Positions 53,136-63,920 of a stretch of DNA of 64,000 nt are shown here, in pieces; positions within the stretch are counted from its first letter, which is position 1, and each line of letters starts with the position of its first letter. Position numbers and translations under genes: made by a program. The notes below the pieces were generated by a model. It was given only the letters and a program-made list of their open reading frames with translations. It was not told where the DNA came from and did no database searches. The DNA is from Meconema thalassinum (Eukaryota > Arthropoda > Insecta > Orthoptera > Tettigoniidae), in assembly GCA_946902985.2 (NCBI GenBank), contig OX336388.2:228306467-228370466 (forward strand), written 5' to 3'.

Positions 53136-53404
53136 ATGTCGTACTGTTTCGTTTCTGGATGTAAATCGGATTAGGAAGAAAATCTGATGGTAGACATTTT
53201 TTTACACCTCCAAAAGAAACAAATCTGTTTGCGAAAAGGGCGAGAGTTATTCCGCGGAGAGATAAGCAATTGTCGTTCAAAAATAGAATCTGTGACGGGC
53301 ATTTTTTGGAGGATTTAATTATTATAAAGGCGGACTGTTTCGTAGTGAACTATGAGAACGTGGAAATTCCTCGCGTAATAATAATAGTTTTTGATTCATT
53401 AGGG
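53136..53404 (+). pseudogene. THAP-type zinc-finger domain, frameshifted
   Basis: ATG at 53136 starts MSYCFVSGCKSD (C-x4-C), followed by a stop and a +1 shift. The second frame continues GRHFFTPPKETNLFAKRARV, FKNRICDGHFLEDLI (C-x2-H) and KADCFVVNYENVEIPR, ending at a stop near 53410. This C-x4-C..C-x2-H order with the HFF..P and EIPR blocks is the THAP DNA-binding domain used by P-element/THAP9-type transposases and by some host factors. One frameshift and the missing rest of the protein suggest a transposon relic, though a host pseudogene is possible. Confidence 0.7.
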
Positions 53405-53770
53405 ACTTAACGACATCGTGGTCACGTAGCCCCGTATGCTTGGGTGTGTTTAGAATTTGTCTGATAAGCTGTGTCATTATGATGTCTGTAGTAGTGTGTG
53501 TTTTTGGAATCTAGGTAGGATTTGAGTAGGAAGCGGCTGTGGCCTTCTGGTAGGTACCATCCCGGCATTTGCCTGGAGGAGAAGTGGGAAACCACGGAAA
53601 ACCACTTCCAGGATAACTGAGATAGGAATCGAACGCGCCGCCTATCAGTTTTGCGTCACGAGGCTGAGTGAACACCGTTCCAACCCTCAGACCAGTATTA
53701 AATTTATTGGCAGAGCTGGGAATCGAAACCGGACCTCCGCTGTGATAGCCAAGAATGAGACAGACATATA
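53405..53770 (+). mobile_element. S4 dispersed repeat, most complete copy
   Basis: From GGGACTTAACGACATCGTGG through GAAGTGGGAAACCACGGAAA and CCAACCCTCAGACCAG. The minus strand contains GGTTTCGATTCCCA near 53726, similar to a B box, so S4 may be a SINE read on the minus strand. Confidence 0.65.
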
Positions 53771-54439
53771 ATAATAATAATGGCCAACCTGCCAATAAAA
53801 TAAACGGCCATCCAATTCTTCGCTTCCGTTACCGTCCTCCTGATCTACGGATCTTGTTTCAACTTTGTCTTCAGTATCAGTGTCACAAATTCCTTTGAAA
53901 TTACTGAATCATGAACTAGCTATTCGTTATCTTTCAGCAGAAGGCGACACGCTTCATTTGCATCCTTAGGTTTTCGTAAGGCGCAATCTCCTTACTGATA
54001 TTGGGAGCGCTGGTACTATCAATCCCACGCTGGCAAAATGTTACACGTGGAGAGTTATTTTTAGGCACATCGTTTCACAACTCCAGGAAAATGCTTACTA
54101 AGGTTTGGTGTAAGATGTCACGAGACGATAAGATCATAACTTGAACTGTTGGCTTGATATTAAAACTAAAACGAACCATGGAGCTGTCAGACCAATGCGC
54201 GACTAACGGAGGGTTTTAAAAGATAGTACTACATGGGGACTGAGAATATTAATAATAACTTTTCGACAGTATTATTCATAAGTCGAAGCAAACAATTAGT
54301 TATAATCAGCGTAACCGCAGCCTTCGTAAAGAGGTTTACGTAGCCCAGCGCGTATCCCACTTTTGAACAGCTGACCGTGTAGCGTTGGGGATCTGCGCCG
54401 CTAGCGCTAGCCGAGCGGGGCGCGCTTGAACTCGGTAAG
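53771..54439. other. Unassigned; acidic coding-like stretch on the minus strand near 53810-53905
   Basis: The minus strand is open over ~30 codons (DTDTEDKVETRSVDQEDGNG). It is too short to support a gene. Nothing is recognised in the rest. Confidence 0.3.
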
Positions 54440-55082
54440 TGATAACACTATTTATTTCTATTCGTCATGCTATAACTAAAGCTAACTACTAACTTATATA
54501 CTAGAAGAAGAAATGGAAAAACAAAAGGAGAATAAGGAAAATAAAGGACAGGAGGAAAAGAAATGCCCTCAACCCTCAAAGAATGCGGATTGAGGGACTT
54601 GGAAGGAAGGAGAGCCATGAAAGGCAGATAGGAAAGTGGAAAGAGGAGAGGGTCCGCCCCACAGGTAAGGGAAAAAAAGGGGGAAACCGGACCCAGCTCA
54701 GGAATCCCTCGGGTGTCGCCAACTCCCGAACTCACAAGCCGTGAGCCCCTGAGGGTGCACCAGAAGTGGTGGGGCTACATACACACAGCCTCCTTAAGGG
54801 CCTTGAGCAGAAGGCAGGATATAACAGGAAAAGGAAAAGAAGGCTAACCCCTCGCACAAGGAGGGTATCAGAAAAGATGAGACAAGGGCCAATTAAGACG
54901 AGAAAGGAAGAGACTCCCTAGGCCTCGGATACCCTAATACCGTCGGGGTCGGAAGAGAACAAGAGTTGACCAAATGAGGTCGACAGGAAAGAAGACGGAG
55001 AGGAGCCCGGCACAAGTAAGTGGCAGCAATGCCGGACTCAGCTGGGGTCCCGTGGTCGCCAACCCACGTCCCACCTAATTGT
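54440..55082 (+). repeat. Dispersed repeat G1, long copy
   Basis: Contains AAATGCCCTCAACCCTCAAA, GTGCACCAGAAGTGGTGGGG and GACTCCCTAGGCCTCGGATA and ends near CCCACCTAATTG. It links the 5' part seen at 6425-6649 to the 3' part seen at 12030-12503. No coding capacity. Confidence 0.75.
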
Positions 55083-55147
55083 TAGGGCTCGGGTTATTAG
55101 GTAAATAAATATGTTATTTAAATACATAAATTAAACATTTTTTCCAT

Positions 55148-56567
55148 CTTCTTCTTCTTTTCTTTAGCGTTTGTCACGCCTCGTGGCAGAGTCCTCTATG
55201 TGAATCCGCTGTCCCCACTTAACTCGGTCATGGGTCATGTCCGGATGTAGGTTGACGCTTTCCAGATCCCTGTGCAGTGTATCGGCCCAACGTTGTCTCG
55301 GTCGCCCCTTTGGTCTTTTCCCAGCGACCTTTAATGTGTAGCCCTGTTTTATCATTTTAAATGATCTTGTCGACTTCGTCGTTACGCTGGGGTCTGGCGT
55401 TACGTTACGGTAACGGGACGAAATGTACCCAGATGCACTGATGTGTGTGACGTCATAGTACTGCTTGGTGCATGTGTTCCCCGACAATCTCTACTTCGTT
55501 AGTATAAGACAAAAATCCCCGATTCTTGGATGACACGGGTGATCTCGAGAACCACTGGATGGATTTTGATGCGGTTTTCACCATTCTGTAAAGGATATCT
55601 CGAGGAAAGATTCTGTAGAAAATAATTTATGTATGATCAAAGGAAGCCAAGCAGTAACGATTTCAGTGAAAAGGTCGAAAACAAACTTGGCGTCCGTGCG
55701 CTTCTTAAGCTTAGGCTGGGCAAACCGTTAAACATATCAATATACTATGAGCATAAGAATTGGTCAGCATGAAAAGTTCTACAAAAAAGTCCGGGAGAGC
55801 ATATCTCTATCTTCAATACATCGCCCACTATAATTGTTTTTAGACTGGATGGAAGGCACGTCCCCGCGCGCTCTGGTGAGCGTGAAGGCATCCCGCGCAT
55901 TGACCTTGCTTTGCCCTTGGTTTGCACTTGCCGCTCGCGAGTAATTTTAAACAAGTTAAGCAAGATAAGTATTATGCAGATAATTTTCTAACATGTGAAG
56001 AGTCTTTGCCTTCGAGCGAAGCGAGAAGCCTCCAACCTTTCTAGCATTTTTCAGCATTTGTAGCATTTAAAATGATACAAAGTCAAGTCTTTCAGACTGA
56101 CTGTCACTTTTTGCAATGGTGTCCGCTCCTGACCGTAGCACTTGCCCAAACCATCGCAGATGTCCCACACGCATTTTGTTGTTGATTGCCGTGACACCAA
56201 ATCGTTCGCTTATTCTTTGATTGGGGATGTGATCCAACCTAGTAATGCCAGCATATTGGTCTCCATGACGTTCTGCTTCCTTGGTTATCGGCCAACATTA
56301 GTACCATAAAGCGCCACGGGACGATTGACAGTGCGGTAATCTTCGATTTTAGGTGGTCTTTCATCTGGCGACCGCACATGACACCTGTCGTTGTTCGCCA
56401 CTTCATCCATGCAGCATTATTCTTACGTTGACCTCCTCGGTGAGACGACCTTCAGCAGTTATCGTAGAGCTAAGATACTTAAATTTTGTCGTTCGAGGCA
56501 GATCATCGCTGCCGACTTGGATTGTTCCAATTTCTCAAGCACCCGTTGTCATGTATTCTGAAACAAG
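55148..56567 (-). pseudogene. RTE-like LINE 3' fragment inside the hAT
   Basis: An 8-bp duplication TTTTCCAT (55140-55147, 56568-56575) flanks it. On the minus strand it encodes HIPNQRISERFGVTAINNKM and HLRWFGQVLRSGADTIA (about 56215-56113). After the E758 insertion it continues GYTLKVAGKRPKGRPRQRWA and DRVKWGQRI..TRRDKR to a stop at 55164. The R-W-F-G-H/Q and K-R-P-x-G-R-P-x-x-R-W motifs are typical of RTE/BovB-type tails. The tail at 55148-55163 is a short GAA repeat. Confidence 0.8.
55351..56108 (-). mobile_element. E734-family element, copy 3 (758 bp)
   Basis: Very similar to 7384-8117 over its whole length. It splits the LINE between DTIA and GYTL; flanks are AAAA on the minus strand (TTTT at 55347-55350 and 56109-56112). 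Removing it rejoins the LINE frame (..DTIAKQGYTLKVAG..). Confidence 0.85.
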
Positions 56568-56923
56568 TTTTCCATAATAACATACATTCCTTCTTTTCCC
56601 TCATTAGCACATAGACATACTATTTACATTATTTAAAATCAGTACCGGTATGCTAGATCTTTCAGTTTATTGCATTTTTTTCTGTGTTACTTTAATGGGG
56701 AGGAACCTGTGAGCTATCTAATCTTCATGCAGAGAGTATGTCAGCTTGCACGTGTTTTTTTCTTATCTTGTGGCCCCGTCCCACTCGCTGTGGAAGCGGG
56801 GGATTTCCTTGTCCATAGCCACATTGCACCACGTGCTAGACCTTCCCCTCCCCGAGCTACCTGGAACCAGTGTCACTCTCACATGCAGTTCATTTCTGGC
56901 ACTGTGAAGTGTACGGCAGTTCT

Positions 56924-57154
56924 ATGATGCCTACAGTAAAAGCAACTAAAAGTTATCGTCTGCAGCAGTGTGTTGCAGAAATTAAGGATGGTTTTACATC
57001 TGATGGGGGCGTTCTGTTCTGCCAACCTTGTGGGAAAGCAATCAAGGCTGAACAGCGATCTCAAGTTACACAACACCTCGAGGACAAGAAACATATCGCC
57101 ACAGTTTCGCGCCTTCAGAAGAAGAGTTTCACGATAATCGTCGGTCATTTGTGA
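56924..57154 (+). pseudogene. hAT N-terminal zinc finger (CGGBP1-like), fragment
   Basis: ATG at 56924 opens MMPTVKATKSYRLQQCVAEI, then GGVLFCQPCGKAIKAEQRSQ and VTQHLEDKKHIATVSRLQ. C-x2-C plus H-x5-H makes a complete BED/CGGBP1-type finger. The frame ends at 57154 with no catalytic core, as in the deletion derivative at 25593-26443. It is the better preserved of the two copies and could bind hAT ends if it were expressed. Confidence 0.7.
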
Positions 57155-57332
57155 TGGACAACCTGAAGATGTATCTCGTTGTGTATTGTAATGCTTCAGC
57201 AGTCAGTGAGACATAGCATAAATTGCATTCGTGAGTACTGCATATTGTTTATATATTGACATTAATAAACTAAATTATAATTAAATATTTTTACTTTTTT
57301 GTCACAGATTTCAGGTATTTTTAATACATAAA

Positions 57333-58742
57333 AACAAGAAGTTCCGTGACGAATTAAAGAGCCTACTTTTCATGCCAATGATTATTCTACAGTATATGAA
57401 CCTATCTAGAATAATGACGAAATTAAGTTTGTAATATCGAAATGTCTAATTAGTTCGAAATATACCTGGTATAATGTAGCCTAATTGAGCACTACAGTTG
57501 GCAGCCCTGGTGACTGAATATATTCTTAGTTCCATCTCTTAAGGTACAGATTACAAAATTTGGTTGAAGTCCAATGAACGTTACATGCAGTTAGACATTG
57601 GATCTATCAGCACGCGTAAAAGCATGTTGGCAACAATGTCATGCGTGTGCTGGTCAGAAATAATCTGAAATATTATGATATCTTGTTGAGCCAATTTTGG
57701 ATGAAATACATTTGTTAGTATAGAAGTTACATAGATTTTAAAATTGGACCTATCAGTAGGCATAGATTCATGTTGGCAGCACTGACTTTTATTAATTACT
57801 CCAAATTAATCTCGAATGTCAGGTGCTATACGTGTGCAAAGTATAGCGCTGATGGCTTGCATACCTTCTGATACATTGATATTAGGTTAAAAAATATAGA
57901 CAGCATTTATTAACAGTTGGCAGCCCTAATTGCTTTTAAGAATACTTATAGTCATATATGTTATGTTTCACATAGCACATACGTAATTTGTTTGAAATCC
58001 AACTGATAGTGTAGAAGTTACATGTATTTAAAAATTGGTCCTATCACCAGGCCTAGAATCATGTTGGTAGAACTGAAGTATATAAGTTACTCCAAATTAA
58101 TCTAAAATGTCAGGTACTATAAGTGTGTATAGTTTAAGGCTGTCGGTTTGCATACTTTCTGATTTACTGGTATTTGGATTTAAAAAAAACTAGAGAGAGC
58201 AATTATTAACAGTTGGCAGCCCTGGTGGCTCTTAAGAATACGCTCAGTCATATCTGTTTATGTACACATATTACATACAAAATTTGGTTCAAATCCAATT
58301 GATAGTGTAGAAGTTATATGCATTTAAAATTGGACATATCAGAAGGCTTACAATTATTTTGGGAACACTGTCATGTATGGCCTCCTGGAAATTAAACTGA
58401 AGTAGTATTATCTACATGTGTGCAAATTTTGGAATAGCTCGCATGCATACCTTCCAAGATATCCAACATGGAGCTCAAATTTCTAATGCGTTTTTTCAGC
58501 AGTTGGTAGCACTGACATCATTTACAAAAATGGGCTTGAGATATTCCGGTATACATCTTTACTTATACTAAATTTGGTTTCGATTGCTGCAGCCGTTTAG
58601 GAGTTGATAGGCGGGGGACACACACACAGCCAGCCAGACAGACAGGCAGACAGACAGACAGATAGACAGACACACTTTTTCGCGGTTCGATCTGATGTCT
58701 ACTTTTTCCTCATTTTTGCAAAATGTGAAAAGTAGGCTAATA
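57333..58742 (+). mobile_element. X1 element (copy 4), full length
   Basis: ACAAGAAGTTCCGTGACGAA start, about four ~300-bp units, CA then CAGA tract at 58617-58672, hairpin CATTTTTGCAAAATG and GAAAAGTAGGCTAA end. Confidence 0.85.
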
Positions 58743-58912
58743 AGTGTAGTCTGAGGTCTGGGATGGGGGCTCTTACGCATGATAGTCGCCACGCATCCAG
58801 TGTGCCAAGTGCCTTGTGCCAACGTGCCACACCTTTCCTAGCTCTGTTTCTTCATTCTTAAAATTGCTAGATCATCTACCTTATTACCTTAAAATTCCTA
58901 TAATAAGAAGAA
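58743..58912. other. No feature seen
   Basis: Short unassigned stretch. Confidence 0.4.
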
Positions 58913-59735
58913 CTAGCTGACTCATGCGAGAACTCTCCCTTGTGTATATACCACTCGCCCGGCATTACTGTAATGCGGGCGCGACGCGACACATTGCTGG
59001 CAGGGGCTATCGCCTTGTTTATGTGTTTGAACTTACTTTATAAACAAATTGTCAATATTTACCAAATCAGAGTGCTATAGGTCACTTCTGCAGTGTATGT
59101 TCATTTGTTACGATAGGTTACTGAAGGAGCCCCATGTATACAGGGTGAACAAAAAATGCCGCACTTGGAGGTCGGCATGCGATTCCTCATCCAATTGCAA
59201 GACAAAAGTTTCAATAGCAAAATCAGATCGGGTGCTGTTTGAAAACACAAGTATGAAAACGAGCGGCTGGCAACACTGTCACATCCTACAGTGCATCGGA
59301 ATGTACAGAGAGCGCTCCGGCAGAGCGCCGAATTCCGGCGACATCTTTTTGGCCAGTTACAGCGTTGCCGGAGCCTCGTTTCTTAACACGCATTTCTGTT
59401 TAACCTATTGGCGGGACTAGGTTTTGCAACATAAACTTTTGTCGAGAATTTCGACGAGGAACCGCATGCCGACCTCCAAGTGTGGCATTTTTTGTTCACC
59501 CTGTATATACCACCCTCCCGATTTTATTTACTGTTGTGGGGGTGTGACGCGACACAGTTCTAGCAAAGACTGTCTTCTTCTTTATTTGTTCAAATGTACT
59601 TTACAAATAAATAGGTCCAAATATATCTCCCTTTACATTTCAAGGAAAACGAGATTCTTCCTGTTCTATTGAAACAATTTGGAATATTTTGGTACAAACC
59701 ACACTTTCCAACTCTGTCTGGTGTAAGAGCTTGAT
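58913..59735 (-). mobile_element. Helitron relative of H5, interrupted by a MITE
   Basis: CTAG at 58913-58916, read on the minus strand as ..GAGTCAGCTAG followed by T, suggests a Helitron 3' end. Sequence at 59066-59115 resembles 45880-45960. Two related sub-blocks with GTGACGCGACAC / GCGACGCGACAC occur at 58980 and 59545. The 5' end is not identified. Confidence 0.5.
59141..59503. mobile_element. mariner/Tc1-type MITE (363 bp)
   Basis: Long inverted repeats of about 50 bp (CAGGGTGAACAAAAAATGCC and so on through GGTCGGCATGCG), flanked by TA on both sides (59139-59140, 59504-59505). No ORF of its own. The TA target indicates the Tc1/mariner superfamily. Confidence 0.85.
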
Positions 59736-59756
59736 GTTTGTGAAGCGTTTTATATA

Positions 59757-60468
59757 CCGGGTGTAATTGGTGTAAATGAATTCTGTTTAATTGGTGAAAA
59801 GAAGATGGTATTCTAAGCTTCCTAGGTAAGAATAATATGTCACCTATCTTTAAATTGAAAATTAAACATTACAAAGTATTTTTATGCGCCTGCAAGTGCT
59901 CAATAAGTGCCCCATGAGTGACTCTACACACATAAACTTGATAGTCAAGTTCGTCCCACACCCGACGTAGCAAGTCGCTGTCAATTTGATCAAAGGCGTT
60001 GATGATGCGGGCCCACAGTTCTGTTAGATCAGCCAGTAATGGTGGCGTAAGAACTGCGTCTTTCATATAACCCCATACGAAGAAGTCGCAAGGGGTGAGG
60101 TCCAGAGAGCGTGGAGGCCATGACATGAGTGTGTGATCTTCATTCCCGATACGACCGATCCATCTTTCTGGAAGTCCGCTTTTCAGAAAGTCACGAACAT
60201 CATCATGGAAATGAGGTGGAGCAACAACCTGTTGGTAGATGAAGTTCATGCTATCGGTCTCCAACTGTGGCGTGAGCCATCATGTCTGTCTGATGTTGCA
60301 ACTGTTGCGTTCTCGCGGGCGTTGAAGGAAGCACAATGTATGGAGGCTATTCGAACAAAACATAACTGAGGGATACTTGCCTTACAACATCAAACACCAT
60401 CACCATAGCTCTAATAATATGGCTTGAAATGATTGACAAAACCGCTCCCATTATTTGTGCGCACCCTG
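59757..60468 (-). mobile_element. Internally deleted mariner-like element
   Basis: Ends CCGGGTG (59757) and CACCCTG (60462-60468) are flanked by TA. About 712 bp, against ~1.3 kb for intact relatives. It carries the transposase remnant below. Confidence 0.65.
59869..60264 (-). pseudogene. IS630/Tc1/mariner-type transposase, C-terminal half
   Basis: 131 residues are open: FIYQQVVAPPHFHDDVRDFL, ERWIGRIGNEDHTLMSWPPR, SLDLTPCDFFVWGYMKDAVL, RRVWDELDYQVYVCRVTHGA. This is the C-terminal DDE part. The second catalytic aspartate expected in QQDGAPPHFH is replaced (QQVVAPPHFH), and SPDLTPCDFF reads SLDLTPCDFF. The N-terminal helix-turn-helix and first aspartate are missing. It cannot be active. The ATG at 60264 is internal to the ancestral protein. 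Confidence 0.85.
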
Positions 60469-60645
60469 TATTCTATGTTGGTACCGTAGTACATAACATT
60501 TTAACATCAGAATCAGTCTTTGTGGATTTTAGTCCTTATAATGATATGCTACGATGGCGGACCCTGCCACAAGGCGGGACAATCCTAAAGCAAAAGAAGT
60601 AGAATATAATGATACGCTACGAACATTTTTATAATAAATAATTTA
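60469..60645. other. No feature seen
   Basis: AT-rich; nothing recognised. Confidence 0.4.
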
Positions 60646-62032
60646 ACAAGAAGTTCCGTGACGAAATAAAGAGCCTACTTTTCTTAAAATTTAAGATTCA
60701 TGCCAATGATTGATCTAAAAGGATCTATCTAGAAATTAAGTTGGTAATATCGAAATTTCTAATTAGTTCGTATACCTGGCATAATGTAGTCTAATAGAGC
60801 ACTACAGTTGGCAGCCCTCGTGACTAAATATATTCTTAGTTCCATCTCTTAAGGTTCAAAATACAAAATTTGATTGAAGTCCATTGGATAGCATGGACGT
60901 TACATGCAGTTAAACACTGGATCTGACAGCGCGCATAAAATCCTGTTGGCAACATTGTCATGCTTGTCTTGGTCAGAAATAATCTGAAATAATATGATGT
61001 ATTGTTGTATCAATTTTGAATGAAATCCATTAGTTAGTACAGAAGTTACATGCATTTTAAAATTGGACCTATCAGCAGGCTTAGAATCATGTTGGCAGCA
61101 CTGACGTATATTAGTTACTCCAAATTAATCTAGAATGCCAGGTACTATACGTGTGCAAAGTTTAGAGCTATTGGCTTGAATACTTTGTGATATATTGATA
61201 TTAGGGTAACAAAAATAGAGACAGCATTTAATAACAGTTGGCAGCCCTGGTTGCTCTTAAAAAATACGCATAGTGATATCTGTTATGGTACACGTAGCCC
61301 ATACGAAATTTGGTTGAAATCCAAATGATAGTATAGAAGTTACATGTATTTAAATTTGGACTTATCAGCAGGCTTAGAATCATGTTGGTAACACTGACGT
61401 ATAATAGTTACTCCAAATTAATATAGAATGTCAGGTACTATACGTGTGCATAGTTTAAAGCTGTCGGCTTGTATACTTTTTGATATATTGGTATTTTGAT
61501 AAAAGAAATTGAGAGCATTCATTAACAGTTTGTAGCCCTGGTGGCTCTTAAGAATACGCTCAGTCATATCTGTTTATGTACACATAGTACATTCGATGTT
61601 TCGTTGAATTCCAATTGATTGTGTAGAAGTTATATGCATTAAGAAATTGGACCTATCAGCAGACTTAGAATCATTTTGGCAACACTGGAAATTAAACTAA
61701 AATATTATTATCTATACGTGTGCCAATTTTTTATAAACTCCCAAGCATACCTTCCAAGATATCCGACATGGAGCTCAAGATTCAATTGCGAATTTTCAGC
61801 AGTTGGTAGCACTGACATCAATTTCAAATATGGCATTGAGATATTCAGGTACAGATCTTTACTCATACCAAATTGTGTTTCGATAGCTGCAGCCGTTTAG
61901 GAGTTGATAGGGGGGGGGGACACATACACAGCCAGACAGGAGGACAGACAGACAGACAGACACACATTTGCCCGGATCGATCTCATAAGTCTATATTTTC
62001 CTCATTTTTGCAAAATGTGAAAAGTAGGTTAA
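60646..62032 (+). mobile_element. X1 element (copy 5), full length; empty site for the 9.3-kb Helitron
   Basis: Same architecture as copies 3 and 4: ACAAGAAGTTCCGTGACGAA start, ~300-bp units, G run, CAGA tract at 61930-61962, hairpin CATTTTTGCAAAATG and GAAAAGTAGGTTAA end. At 61711-61729 it preserves TATTATCTATACGTGTGCC, uninterrupted, where 13317-22613 is inserted in the other copy. Confidence 0.85.
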
Positions 62033-62229
62033 TAAAACTTCTAACACACATATCCCTTTATATTAACATTTCCCTTTTACATTTAAAAACACGGACAAGT
62101 TAAGGTTTGGAAATGACTGCAATATTCAACACTTAATAACTACAGGACAAGTCAAGTTATGGAATTTCTCACTTTACCTTCAAACTCACTGCGTCAAAGA
62201 TAAAGAAACAGGCATTATCTCCCAATTTC

Positions 62230-63060
62230 GTATTGTTCTGGACATGTTGAATTTTGGAACTAATGTACTCAAATGCACGCACTAGTATAGCCAGCACAAT
62301 CATACATCACAATGAACTACAAATCAACCAAAGTAAAACCAAACAAATGACCTTTAGTAGAGGAGGGAAACATGCTTCAAGAAACACAATGACACTACAC
62401 AATAAACCTTTAGAAGTAGTCCCAAAATTTAAATACCTCGGAGTTACTTTACAAACAACATTATCATCCTTCAACTTCCATGTTACAGAGAGAGCCACTG
62501 CTGCAATAAAAGCCATGTATCATATCCAACAACCACAGCGAATCTCAATAGCCACTGCATTAACACTGTTAAAGACTGCTATAGCACAAATAGCAACCTA
62601 TGGGATTAACACCATCTGGGACAAAGTAACAATCACAAATCTATCAACAATTGAGAAGGTCAAAGCCCGTTACCTAAAACGGATTCTAGGAGTAGGGAAG
62701 TCAGCACCATCGAGGCTAACATATGTGTTAACAAAAGAAACCTTCTTCGTTGAGGACATAAGAGCACAATTGTACTAAGGCTTATGAAAAGACACTACAC
62801 ATGTTAAAAGAGAAAACTAATGCCATATGGCCCAAATTTTACTCAACAGACGCTATGACAACATCGGAATGGAAGCAGCCAAATTATGAACATAGACACA
62901 TACTGACAAGATTTGAAACGCACGTCTATGTGAGAACCTAAGATTTCATCAACCGGAAGAATCTTGCGTGTGCAAATTGTGCAATAAACATTGTGAGCGA
63001 TATCATGCACAAAACTGCCCAAACAGGACAATCTCAATAATAGGACTAGGTCAAGAATAA
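62230..63060 (+). pseudogene. Non-LTR retrotransposon ORF2 3' part, third family
   Basis: The frame 62254-62775 (no true start) encodes LQINQSKTKQMTFSRGGKHA, FKYLGVTLQTTLSSFNFHVT, LKTAIAQIATYGINTIWDKV and EKVKARYLKRILGVGKSAPS. It stops, then continues with frameshifts as AMTTSEWKQPNYEHRHILTR and a C-terminal knuckle ESCVCKLCNKHCERYHAQNC ending near 63058. These are the late RT motifs and CCHC-like knuckle of a LINE distinct from the W-T-E-E-R tail family. The FADD catalytic region is missing. Confidence 0.75.
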
Positions 63061-63205
63061 TGTACGTATCATTATGCACATTGTGCGCTTTTTTTAAATA
63101 ATAATCATACAGGCTTTCAGACAGAATCCAAACATATACACCCAAGTAAACGGAGATACATCACCACGTTGTTCTGGTTGATGTTAATGCATTTTAGGGT
63201 GTTGG
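63061..63205. other. No feature seen
   Basis: No family recognised. Confidence 0.4.
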
Positions 63206-63370
63206 GACATCTTGGACAGTAGCCCGGCGAGCTTGTGTGTATCTTTACGTTGTCTGATAATCTGTTGCTCTTTGGTTGCCCGAGTGTTGAAAAGAGGATA
63301 CCATTACGGCATTTTCCTGGCGGGAGTGTGGGAAATTGCCGCTCAGGTTAGCCACTGTCAAAGTCGGTAT
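63206..63370 (+). mobile_element. S4 dispersed repeat, degenerate
   Basis: Shares GTCTGATAATCTGTTG, 'gcattttcctggcgggagtg' and the general order with 53405-53600, but is more diverged. Confidence 0.5.
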
Positions 63371-63629
63371 TCCAACATTTGATCTTCAAACTTTCAGCTG
63401 TCGTTGTAGTCGTGGTAAGCAACGTATCTTAGAGGGGTTAGTGAAGATGTTATTAATGATGGTGGGTCCTATTGACAAGGTCAATACAGCAGCGGGTCAG
63501 AACCCAGCGTGACTTGATGGAATCATTTATCATATCATCACTCGCAGTGCTCAACTAACGAGGGACACTATGGAGTCTGACGTTGATTTTGTAGAAGTTA
63601 AAGCACCTCCGCTATTATTGCAGGTTCTT
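63371..63629. other. No feature seen
   Basis: No supported gene or repeat. Confidence 0.4.
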
Positions 63630-63920
63630 CTTCTTCTTCCTTCGTTACGGCCAAATAAGGACCACGTCATGTCAACAGTTTCTTCTGCAGTTTAATGTTG
63701 GCCCAGTACTCTTTCATTCGCAATCGATGTTGCACCTTTCTCTCTGTCGTCCACGCCTTCCCGGTTTTTAGTTTTGGCTTAGGTTGAAAACTCCGATGTT
63801 TCTGAAGTTTTTCCTTAAGTGGGCCACGCTTATGGATATCTTCACATGTTATCCCAATCTGCAACAGATCTTTCTCTACTTCACTGAACCAGGCCCCCTT
63901 TGTCTTTTTCTCACGGGGAA
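63630..63920 (-). pseudogene. LINE ORF2 C-terminal tail with GAA tail
   Basis: Minus strand: KGAWFSEVEKDLLQIGITCE, DIHKRGPLKEKLQKHRSFQP and KAWTTERKVQHRLRMKEYWA, with a stop at 63667. The short GAAGAAGAAGAAG tract at 63627-63640 is probably the 3' tail. Same protein tail family as 1540-2237. Confidence 0.75.

Larger units (their letters stand above)
55083..57332 (+). mobile_element. hAT element (same family as 25593-26443), nested and 3'-truncated
   Basis: Starts TAGGGCTCGGGTTATTAGGT and matches the 25593-26443 hAT on both sides of a LINE insertion (55148-56567). The match continues to AATACATAAA at 57332, where family X1 begins; the other inverted end is missing and does not reappear after X1. 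Confidence 0.8.

Noticed and set aside
55745..55963. ORF conserved between 7505-7726 and 55745-55963
   Set aside because: The conservation is that of the E734 element as a whole; the two reading frames differ by stops and shifts and show no domain.
62254..62775. Independent 174-residue protein gene
   Set aside because: It has no ATG start and is the late RT segment of a LINE that continues, frameshifted, to 63058.
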